In this document: positions 45,301 through 55,769 of the stretch, piece by piece
Layout: each line of letters begins with the position of its first letter
Numbering within the stretch: position 1 is the first letter of the stretch
NCBI GenBank assembly: GCA_002914845.1
Contig: JXTC01000325.1
Location: 292,901-356,900 of the forward strand
Length of the DNA: 64,000 nucleotides
Direction of reading: 5' to 3'
From: Trema orientale
Taxonomy: Eukaryota; Streptophyta; Magnoliopsida; Rosales; Cannabaceae
The notes under the pieces: generated by a model
What the model saw: only the letters and a program-made list of their open reading frames with translations
Database searches by the model: none
Told to the model about the DNA's origin: nothing
Program-made: the position numbers and the translations under genes

Positions 45301-48300
45301 TTTCTGCTGCTAATTTTTCTGCCAACTTGAGTACTAGTCCTGTGCTTACGGGCACAAACTTTAAGTCCTAGAAAAAGAATGTCATGATCGTACTGGGTTG
45401 TATGGATCTTGACCTGGCACTAAGAAAGGACCAACCCCCTGCTCTTACGGAGGAAAGTTCCACTAAGGATAAAAGGAACTTTGAGCTTTGGGAAAAGTCC
45501 AATCGTATGAGTGTTATGATCATGAAGCGCTCTATTCCAGAAGTCATGCGGGGCTCTTTGCCAAACGAGGAAAATGCTAAAGATTTCCTTGCTGCTCTTG
45601 AGAAATTATATCTCAAGAATGAAAAAGGTGAGATGATTAGTACCTTGGGAAAACTCATCTCAATAAGGTACAGTGGCAAAGGAAATATAAGGGAGCACAT
45701 CATGCAGATGTCTCATTTGGCTGGCAAGCTTAAGGAATTCAAGTTAGAAATCTATGAGGATTTGCTAGTGACTTTGGTTTTGCTTTCTCTTCCTAATCAG
45801 TATGGGAACCTACAGACAATATACAACGCCCAAAAGGATAAATGGAATATTAATGAATTAATATCCATTTATGTTCAGGAGGAAGAGAAAATCGAAGCCT
45901 TAAGGCCTGAAAGTGCTAACTTGACCACTACCTCTAAGGCAAAGAAGAGGAAAATGGATAAAGTTAAGGAAGCTGCAGGGGTTCTACCTGTTAAGGCACA
46001 GAAGAAGCAAGATGAGGAAGGATGCTTCTTTTGTGGAAAAAGTGGACACCTAAAGAAAGAATGCGTTAAGTATAAAGCTTGGCGTGTTAAGAAAGGTAAG
46101 CTTCTCATTTATATTTGTTCTGAAGTTAATTTAACTTCTGTACCTGAGGACACTTGGTGGGTAGATTCAGGTGCTACTACTCACGTTAGTGTTTCCATGC
46201 AGGGTTGCCCGTGGAGCCGAAAGCCAAGTGATGATGAAAGATTCATCTATGTAGGCGACGGTCAAACAGCTTTGGTGGAGGCCATTGGGCACTTTAGATT
46301 GTATTTGAATTCTGGAAAACATTTGGATTTGTATGAGACTTTTGTGGTACCGTCTTTAAGACGGAATTTGGTTTCAGTTTCTGTATTGGACAAATTTGGT
46401 TATTCTTGTTCTTTCGGAAATAATTTATTTAGTCTTATGCGTGATTCAATTGTTGTTGGTACTGGTTTTCTTATTGACAATCTTTATATGGTAAATACCC
46501 AACCCTCTGTTAATGAAACTTTGCATGTTAATTCAAGAGGTACAAAACGAAAATTAACTAATGAGGACTCATCGATGTTGTGGCACAGACGCTTAGGACA
46601 CATTTCTAAACAAAGAATTGAACGTCTTGTGTCTGATGGGATCCTTGGTCCCCTTGATTTGGCAGATTTTACCGTTTGCGTTGAGTGTATAAAGGGGAAA
46701 CAGACAAACGTTAGGAAGTTAGGTGCCAATAGGAGCTCTAGCGTCTTAGAACTGATACATACGGATATCTGTGGTCCATTCCCTATGGCTTCTTGGAATG
46801 GACAACAGTACTTTATCACGTTCATAGACGATTATTCTCGCTATGGGTATATTTACTTAATTTATGAGAAGTCACAATCACTGGACGTATTTAAGGCTTA
46901 TAAAGCTGAAGTGAAAAATCAGCTTGATAAGAAAATTAAGGCTGTCAAATCTGATCGTGGTGGTGAATACTACGGTCGGTATGACGGATCAGGTGAGCAA
47001 CGTCCANTCCCGCAATACACCATGCCTGGGAAACCTAGCATGAATGGTGTTGCTGAACGACGCAATCGGACACTAAAGGATATGGTAAGGAGTATGATCA
47101 GTCATTCCACCTTACCAAAATCACTATGGGGAGACGCACTCAAAACTGCAGCATATATCCTTAATAGAGTACCAAGCAAAGCAGTAGCTAAAATCCCTTA
47201 TGAACTCTGGACTGGGCGAAAGCCCAGTATAAATCATTTACACATATGGGGTTGTCCATCTGAGGCAAGGCCTTACAGGCCGAATGAAAAGAAATTGGAC
47301 TCAAGAACAGTAAGCTGCTATTTTGTTAGGTATTCTGAAAGATCCAGAGGCTATAAGTTTTATAATCCCACATTAAAGTCTTTCTTTGAGACGGGAAATG
47401 CCAGATTTCTTGAGGATATTGAGTTTTGGAGGGAAGATAAGGTTAGGAACATTGTTTTTGAAGAGGAATTCGTTTCTCTTCCTATGGTTGCTATTGACAA
47501 TGGTCAGGACATTCAGATTCATGATCCTGAAAATATTATTGTTCAAGATGCAATCGCTTCAGTTCAAGACAATGTTCAGGAAGTTCCTGTCCCAGTTGAG
47601 GTAAATGCTCCTGTAGAGCAAACTCAACAACCTCAAGAACTAGTGCCTTTAAGGAGGTCCATTAGAGAAAGGAGAAGTGCGATTCCGGATGACTATGTCG
47701 TATATCTCCAGGAACATGAGTTTGACATTGGGATAGTGGAAGATGATCCAATCAATTTCACACAGGTCAAACAAAGTTCCAATTCTCAAAAGTGGATCGA
47801 TGCCATGAATGAAGAGATGAAGTCTATGAGAGACAATGGCGTTTAGGATCTCATCAAATTGCCTGAAGGTGCGAAGCCCATTGGTTGCAAATGGATATTT
47901 AAGACCAAACGGGATTCGAAAGGCAATGTTGAAAGATATAAGGCACGTCTTGTCGCTAAAGGCTTCACTCAGAAGGAAGGCATTGACTTTAAAGAGACCT
48001 TTTCTCCGGTTGCTTCGAAGGACTCTTTTAGAGTTATTATGGCACTTGTGGCTCATTATGATCTTGAGCTTCATCAGATGGACATTAAGACAACATTTCT
48101 CAATGGAGACATTGATGAAACAATATATATGGTGCAGCCAGAAAACTTTGTATCGGGAGATCCAAAGTATATGGTTTGCAAACTCAAGAAGTCCATCTAT
48201 GGTCTCAAGCAAGCTTTTCGTCAGCGGTACCACAAATTTCATGATGTGATTCTCTCGTTCGGTTTTGAGGTGAATCCTGTCGATGATTGTGTATACCATA

Positions 48301-48901
48301 AGTTCAGTAGGAGTAAGTTTATCTTTCTGGTACTTTATGTTGATGACATACTACTGGCAAGTAGTGATATAGGCTTACTGCACGACACCAAGAGATTTCT
48401 TGCGAAGAATTTTGAAATGAAAGATCTTGGGGTCGCCTCTTTTGTATTAGGTATACAGATACACCGAGATCGTTCTCGGGGTATCCTTGGGTTATCACAA
48501 AAGAGCTATATCGAAAGAATGCTCAGTAGGTATGATATGGATAAGTGTGCATCAACAGACACTCCAGTGTCTAAGGGAGATAAATTTAGCCTCAGCCAAA
48601 GTCCCAAGAATGATATTGATAAAGAAGCTATGCAACAGTTTCCTTATGCTTCGGCTGTAAGGAGTCTGATGTATGCTCAAGTATGTACGCGTCCGGATCT
48701 TGCGTTCATAGTTGGTATGTTGGGCAGATACATGAGTAACCCTGGAGTGGATCATTGGAAGGCAGCAAAGAGGGTTATGAGGTACTTACAGAGAACAAAG
48801 GACTACATGCTCACTTATCAGAGATCGGACATTTTGGAGATCATTGGGTACTCCGACTCTGATTTTGCAGGATATCTATACAGTAAGAGATCCACATCGG
48901 G
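45301..48901 (+). pseudogene. Copia 1 gag-pol polyprotein with two amber stops
   Basis: One frame runs throughout. A TAG at 45369-45371 and a TAG at 47844-47846 both fall where related polyproteins usually have Trp (the NFKSW and VWDL contexts). Domains in order: gag (MIVLGCMDLDLALR), CCHC knuckle (CFFCGKSGHLKKEC, about 46022-46064), protease (WWVDSGATTHVS, about 46155-46190), integrase ([41 protein letters not shown]), RT (KWIFKTKRDSKGNVERYKAR, LYVDDILLAS at about 48336) and the start of RNase H (GYSDSDFAG). The segment between the integrase Asp and Glu looks shortened beside an undetermined base at 47007. The sequence enters the gap at 48902. Confidence 0.93.
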
Positions 48902-49489
48902 NNNNNNNNNNNNNNNNNNNNNNNNNNNNNNNNNNNNNNNNNNNNNNNNNNNNNNNNNNNNNNNNNNNNNNNNNNNNNNNNNNNNNNNNNNNNNNNNNNN
49001 NNNNNNNNNNNNNNNNNNNNNNNNNNNNNNNNNNNNNNNNNNNNNNNNNNNNNNNNNNNNNNNNNNNNNNNNNNNNNNNNNNNNNNNNNNNNNNNNNNNN
49101 NNNNNNNNNNNNNNNNNNNNNNNNNNNNNNNNNNNNNNNNNNNNNNNNNNNNNNNNNNNNNNNNNNNNNNNNNNNNNNNNNNNNNNNNNNNNNNNNNNNN
49201 NNNNNNNNNNNNNNNNNNNNNNNNNNNNNNNNNNNNNNNNNNNNNNNNNNNNNNNNNNNNNNNNNNNNNNNNNNNNNNNNNNNNNNNNNNNNNNNNNNNN
49301 NNNNNNNNNNNNNNNNNNNNNNNNNNNNNNNNNNNNNNNNNNNNNNNNNNNNNNNNNNNNNNNNNNNNNNNNNNNNNNNNNNNNNNNNNNNNNNNNNNNN
49401 NNNNNNNNNNNNNNNNNNNNNNNNNNNNNNNNNNNNNNNNNNNNNNNNNNNNNNNNNNNNNNNNNNNNNNNNNNNNNNNNNNNNNNNNN
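48902..49489. other. Assembly gap (588 N)
   Basis: Undetermined bases that replace most of the copia 1 RNase H and the polyprotein C terminus. Confidence 0.99.
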
Positions 49490-49501
49490 CAAGTGGGAGA
49501 T
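49490..49501 (+). promoter_or_regulatory. Copia 1 polypurine tract
   Basis: CAAGTGGGAGAT lies directly before the 3' LTR, the usual copia plus-strand primer. Confidence 0.88.
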
Positions 49502-49978
49502 TGTTAGGAAATTGTATTTCCTATAGTGGGCCACATATATTTTGGACAATTGTATTGGGCCATATTGTTCTTAAGCAGACCCAATAGGTGATTTAATTAG
49601 GCTGGGTCAGGATATCCAACTGGGTATGGATACCAATGTGGATACCCTGTTAGTCACCCAGTTAGGATTTGATGGATACCCAACAGGGGACTATATAAAG
49701 AACCTATTAGGGTTATGGTCCCTGTAGCCAAAAGAATACGTACGCTCAATTCTCTGTAACCCACCATCAGTTACAGAGAATTCCATCTGAGTGACATTAG
49801 GCTTTCAGGCTACAGAAGATCAAACCCTCTAGCGATTACAGTCAATTTCTTACGCTTCCGCCTTCGGTTCATCGTCCAGACTACGGTATTGAATCATGGA
49901 CTCAGGTATACTCAATGAATCCCTTCCTATCAGTTTTACATGAATGTTCTAGGGTTTGTGTTTGGTTTTGCAATCCCA
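49502..49978 (+). repeat. 3' LTR of copia 1, right end truncated
   Basis: It matches 43651-44143 to the phrase ttttgcaatccca and then passes into a TA microsatellite. The terminal 15 or so bases present in the 5' LTR are absent. Its TATA box (49692-49699) and 12-bp stem are intact. Confidence 0.93.
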
Positions 49979-50140
49979 TATATATATATAAGATAAGCCA
50001 AGTACAAAAAACACACGCCAACAAAATAAAATATTAAAAAAATGCATAACCATGTGCACAAAACCAAGAATACAAATCATCATATTATTATTATTCATAG
50101 GTGTTCAATATGGCATCTACTCGTAATGAAGCTAGCTAGC

Positions 50141-52465
50141 TTAGCCAGACGGAGTGGGGCCGGGAGCGAGAACAGTTTGTAGAGCAGAAGAACGAGACTT
50201 GTACAACAACGTTTGCACAAGGGAAATGTACGTCAATATAAACGATTGAACCAACCGCGGGGTCACATTCTTAGAGAAAAACATTGCACTCCTCCTGAAT
50301 TTGGCCCCAAGTGAATCACAGAACTTGTTGATATCTTCGATTTGCTTGATCAAGTAACAGTATTTCGTATCAAACTCTATCTCCCTGCTAAGACTCTTCA
50401 AAAGATCCAATATTTCATCGTTGCTACCTTTGTCGTGTTTGATAATACCCTTATCACGAAGTAGGATAATATCATCAGGGGTTTCCACAATACTGTCCAA
50501 GAAAATTGCTAGACAAGTGACAAGAGGTTTAACACATGTACTGCTTTGCTCATAAGCTATCAAATTCCTTAGCAAATGGACAGTGTCATCATCAAGTGTC
50601 AGTGTAGGGATCGCCAGTACACGGCGTCTGAATTTTATAGCCAGAAGGTCATCACCGCCTTGTCTGGCACATAATCTAATGCCGGCTAGATCCAGCATCT
50701 TTGCATTCTTAACCCAACCCCTTCGTGGAAGTTCATGAATATCTGTAGCTCGAAGGTTATCACCACGGTTACGAGTACTATTCTGTGAAGAAGAACGTTC
50801 AACTCTCCTTGAAATGAAGCTACGTTGAAATAAATCAAGTAGATGATGAGGCTCGCTTTCTTGAGTAGTTGCGTTCGTTACCTCACTTGGAAAATTTTCT
50901 GGAAGAAGCATTAATGTACTGAAAAACTTTAGCGCGAGGTTTTCAAATGGAGCTGGGTTATTACTCATATGTGTTAGACTATAAATCTCCTTGAGTACAA
51001 ACATAGGAAGTTGGTTTTCGAGTAGTAGTAGATCATGTCTGATTATGGGCAACATCCAACGTGTTCCAAAAATGGGTTCCTTGACATCTTCTCTCTCCTC
51101 AGTATGAAAGAAATATAGTAAGATAAATTAGAAGGCCTCTTATGCATCTTTCATTTTTCTTTTTCTTGTTTAAGTCAATCCAGAAAGGAAGTTTTGAATC
51201 TTAAAATAAAAATAAAAGTAAAAAAGGAAGTTGAATCTAAGTAAACCAACATATATCATCGTATATCTAACTGGCTGGGATAATAAAGATATGTATAATT
51301 TGTTAAGTTTAAAATAATATACCTGGGAGCCTTTTTCATATAAGCGGAGGAACTCTACAATGAATAAAGCATCAACCACCAACATTCGGACGAAACTGTC
51401 GCTACTATGTTCAAAATCCTCTGAGTAACATTCTCTTGTCTCCGTTTCCAAATTTTTCATGTGAGACTCGAGATCTCCTAAAAGATTTTGTCGTCCAAGT
51501 TTCCCTTGAAGGCGAGTGACAAACCGTAGCTTTTGAGATTCCATAGGTTTTAAAATTGGCTCGTTAAGATGAAATGGACCTATATAGAGGAGCTTGGGTT
51601 TGTAAGCCTTCTCATCAACTTCACGTACATGTGCTGGAACTCTAACTATAGACCAACGCTTGCTGGTCTGTAGCTCTACTATCGGGGGCCTAGGGCGTTG
51701 AGGCGGCCTAGGTCGCCTATGGCGCCGAGGGGACCTAGGACGAGGATCATTCAAAGGCTCTCCCCCCACTTGACTTTGATCATTTTGATCAGGAGCCTGA
51801 TCACTTTGGCCTCCCAAATTTCTTGACAACCTCTCAACATCAATGGACATGTCTTGATCCCAGGTAGCTCGATTCCCGATCTGATCATTTTGATCACTTG
51901 GGACTTCAAACGTTCTTGACATCTCAACACCAATAGACGTGTCTCCGTCGGCCGCTTGATGCTCGATTTGATCATAATATTGATCAGAAGCCTGATCACT
52001 TGGGACTTTAAATGGTGTTGACAACTCAAAACCAATAGACATGTCTACCCCAGCTTTATTCTCGGTTTGATCATATTGATCAGGAGCCTGATCACTTGGG
52101 ATTTCAAATGTTGTTAATGTTTCAACACCAATAGACCTGATTTCTCTTCCAGCTCTATTCTTGGTCTGATCATATTGATCAAGAGCCTGATCACTTGGGA
52201 CTTCAAATGCTCTTGAACTCTCAACAACAATTGACATGTCTCCCTTCGCTTGATTCTTGGTTGGATCATATTGATCAGGAGCCTGATCACTTGGGACTTC
52301 ATATTGATCAGGAGTTCGATCACTGGGGCTTTCAAACGCTCTTGACGTCTCAGAATCGATAGACGTGTGTTCTGCCTCCTCTTGTTCGAATTGATCATAT
52401 TGATCAGGAGACGATTGATCACTTGGTCCTTCAAATGTTCTTGAATTCTTTTCATCAGTAGACAT
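50141..52465 (-). CDS. DUF247 protein with an N-terminal repeat array
   Basis: Minus-strand exons 52465-51323 and 51097-50141 join at GT-AG in phase 0 to give 699 residues. From about residue 268 the DUF247 (UPF0481) family is clear: SIVRVPAHVREVDEKAYKPK, LLYIGPFH, MLVVDALFIVEFL, then in exon 2 IFGTRWMLPIIRHDLLLLEN, NAKMLDLAGIRL, LTLDDDTVHLLRNLIAYEQS, and a C-terminal hydrophobic segment that probably anchors the protein in a membrane. Residues 8-235 consist of about seven acidic repeats of 30-33 residues around FEVPSDQAPDQYDQ and SIGVE, then a Pro/Arg-rich linker (about 240-260). DUF247 proteins are plant-specific and poorly understood; some sit at grass self-incompatibility loci. The repeat extension is not part of the family core. 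Its function is unknown. Confidence 0.9.
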
Positions 52466-53705
52466 GATTTGCCTCTTCTTTCAGCACTCTGAATATATGC
52501 TCTTTGTACACCTTTTAGCCCTATAACAATGACAAAGCTCATTCAATATATTTTTCTTTTTGTGACTTGAGAAAGTTTCAGAAGACAAACTTTATCCTAG
52601 CACTCATTGCAATATAATTCGTGCATGATGAAAAAACTTTGCTAAGGTTCTTTAAAAGGAAACAAACAAAGCTCAGCTGAAAAAAAATTAAAAAAAGAAT
52701 TTTGAAAAAAATTGTTTTAATAATCCTCTCCTTTGTGTGGAGGTAACCACTATAGATTTAGATCTAAGATTGTTTTATCCCACTTTGAATTTAATTTTAG
52801 GTCTTGCATAATTAATGTCAGTGAATATCAGTCTTCGTAATCTATCTCCACTTCTGTTGAATGCATTGATAGTATTGCTAACTCTCATTAATAGCGTCGT
52901 ATGCTTTTTAGAATATGGTTGTTGTTGGATGTATCTAGCTTCTTTTTCTTTTTTTTTTTTCTTTTTAATGGCATTTGATTAATTCTTATCTTGGCTAAAT
53001 TACATTACTCTAGGATTAGAGAATGAGGAGGCCAATGTCATATCTTCCGTTTCTGCCTTCTTAGTAACAGGTTATGTTGATCCAAAAAAAGGATAATTAA
53101 AGCAAGCCATTGCAGTCTAATTCTACTTTTCTCAGTATCACACATCTTTTCAAGTTCTGATAAATTTTATTACGAAAAAACATGTAAAAAGATCATAGAA
53201 CAGTAAGGAAAATGAAAGCACAGTGAAAGAAAGTAGATGCTCATATCCAGCATGAGAGATTAGCTTAAATCTCATAAGGGATTAAGGGTACGTACATACT
53301 AATTAAGAATATATAGACATGTGTATCCTATCCTCTATGTTTCGTTTCCCCTTAAAAGTTATTCAACATTCTCTTTTATGGTTACCAATATATTTATAAA
53401 AGAAAAAAGAAGCCTCAAAACTTGGAGGGAAAATATTATCACAAAAAACACCGGGTTTTATCAAGTGTTGGCGAAAACGACCATACATCCGGAAATATAA
53501 CACCATTAAGACATTGTTATAATAACATACCCTGAATTAAATCCATTGTCTTCACCCTACATTTCGCTTTTAAAAAAAGAAAAATAAAATGAAAATATTG
53601 CCAAACAAGTTCATCATCTTCTATACAATTCGTTATTATTAAAAGTGGAGAAAGGGGTGTAAATTCCATTAAACAACATCATGTCATCTTGGGAAAATAT
53701 CTATT
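52466..53705. other. Upstream region of the DUF247 gene and spacer
   Basis: AT-rich DNA with no other gene. The promoter of the minus-strand gene should lie in the first few hundred bases, but no element stands out. Confidence 0.5.
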
Positions 53706-53710
53706 TTATA

Positions 53711-54291
53711 TGTCGGAATTTTTTTTGGCCCAAAATCCTGTTGGACGCCCATAATTGGTGCATGGCCTAATATTGTGGACTAATGTGAAAGGAGATTATT
53801 TGCAAATATTATGTCATTAATCAGAATATTGCAATTAATGGCTTGTAATCAGGATAAAAGTGTGTACGTAATAATTTCTAATAAGTTTTGAGATATGAAT
53901 GCGTCAAATTTGTATCTCACCACATTAATGCTAATCATCTCCCTATTCATTAAGGAATATTTCCTATTGATTAAACAATTAGGAAATATCCTTAATAAGA
54001 GGGACTGAACACGTACGCATGAGGCTGGGGGACTTATTTTTTATTTTCCTGAGACAAAAAATAAGCATAGAGAAAATATACGCTCTCTCTTCCATCTCTC
54101 TTTCTCTACCAAAACAATTCCAGTGAGTGCTCTTGAGTGGTGGATTCTTTAGTAGTTGTTCTTTTAACGCCACTAACTGTGAGTATTCAATGAGGAGTTT
54201 TTCTACAACGGACATGAGGCACTAAGGCGATTTCTATACTAACGGTAGGTTTGAGGATTAATCGGTACCACTGTCACCCACGCTTCCGACA
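53711..54291 (+). repeat. 5' LTR of copia 2
   Basis: 581 bp, from TGTCGGAATTTTTTTTGGCC to CACGCTTCCGACA. Minus-strand reading frames inside it are shadows. Confidence 0.94.
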
Positions 54292-54306
54292 TTGGTATCA
54301 GAGCGA
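54292..54306 (+). promoter_or_regulatory. Copia 2 primer-binding site
   Basis: TTGGTATCAGAGCGAC abuts the 5' LTR and matches the initiator tRNA-Met 3' end. Confidence 0.92.
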
Positions 54307-55769
54307 CTATTGGTGAGCTTCATTATCTGTTGGAAAAAGACTAAGGAGAGTGGTACATGGACTCTTAAATCGAAAATACCCTTAATATGCCATAGTTTTG
54401 GTTTATATATTTCTGCATATTAATTTGTCATAATTTTTTAATATGTGGTAGATTATTGTCTATATATTCTACTGTAAAAATCTGAAAATCGTTTGATGTA
54501 TGGTTTGAGAGATTTTTTAAGTCAAAGTCATTTTACTGAATTTTTGACTGCATATTTCAATCACATCGTTGTCTGACTGGACTTGATTTTGATTTTTTCA
54601 GAATCTACATGAAATTAGCTTTCTAACCATACATAATACGTAATTTTTGGAATTGTATTTTCGGAGATATGATTGTTTAAATTTTATGTCATATCTGTAA
54701 ATACTTTCCTGATTTAGCAATCTATGTTTTGAATCACACTCTCTCTGGGAGAGCGTGTGTCTCACTCGTCTACTGAATGACAGAGTTCGAAGTAATGCAG
54801 CATGTCATCGGAATGAGGATAACGAAATGAGTACGATGGACATTGCAGTGATTTGGTAACTGGGATGGAATCCGGCGGGTGGAGAACACGTACCGGTGCG
54901 TTGAGTATGGGTGCTAGGCTGTGCCTATGTGCGCTGACCCAAGGCCCGTTGCTGGGCTCAGGGCCCCTGGGCCTCGAGCTGCGCATGTCTGCACTGGTCT
55001 AGGGCCAAGCTGCCCAGGCGCTGGCTCTTTGTGCTGCGCCACTAGGGCCTAGGCACTGGGCTTAGGTCGCGCCTGGGCCACCAGACCAGCAGACGAAGCC
55101 TGCTTTTTATATATATTTTTTTTAAAATTAAAAAAAAAAAGATTGTTGATTTAAAAAAAATTCGAGAAAATATTTTTTAATTCCAGATTTATTTTTTAAA
55201 AAATATATTTTTTAGTGAGTATGAAAATATTTTTTTTTGGTGCACTTTTATGTGATATTTCATTGAATATTAATTATGTGTATTTTTTTTTTGTGTTGAT
55301 TATATCTATGTGCAATTCTTTTCTATGGATAAATAAACGTGTATATGTTTGAATGACAATATTTGTAATATGATTAGTTGCTTATTTATTTATAGCACTA
55401 TTTAATATTATTATAGTAAGTATGTTAGGATTTAATTAATTTATAATTATTTTAAATTACGTTTAATTTTTTTAATTGTAATTATATACTTATTTTTGCA
55501 CATAATTATGTGATATGTATGTCAGAAATATGTTAGGACATTTTAGTGGAAGTATAGTGGTAAAATTAATTATTCTCCTATGCACTTTTTTGCGCAAAGT
55601 TTAAATTTAATCTTAACAATAAACCTAAATATAGGAGATGATTATGAGTGGAGCGATTTTTCGATTTTGTGTCTAATGAGAATTATTTAGATTAATCTAG
55701 AATTTTGCTACAAAATGATTATATATAGTATGCTAAATTATCTGTTTATCCTTTATACACATAAGTAGA
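54307..55769 (+). other. Copia 2 leader
   Basis: About 1.5 kb between primer site and gag. A G+C-rich patch lies at about 54880-55090 within otherwise AT-rich DNA. No coding frame is supported. Confidence 0.6.

Larger units (their letters stand above)
43651..49978 (+). mobile_element. Ty1/copia retrotransposon 1, fairly young
   Basis: 5' LTR 43651-44143, primer-binding site, a 1.2 kb leader, a gag-protease-integrase-RT-RNase H polyprotein in one frame, purine tract and 3' LTR from 49502. The LTRs differ at about ten positions over roughly 478 bp, around 98% identity, so the insertion is fairly recent. Two in-frame TAG stops, a 588-base assembly gap and a truncated 3' LTR end are visible. No target duplication can be tested because the right end is missing. 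Confidence 0.94.

Noticed and set aside
48818-49587. Long frames on both strands across the 588 N
   Set aside because: They are open only because undetermined bases contain no stops.
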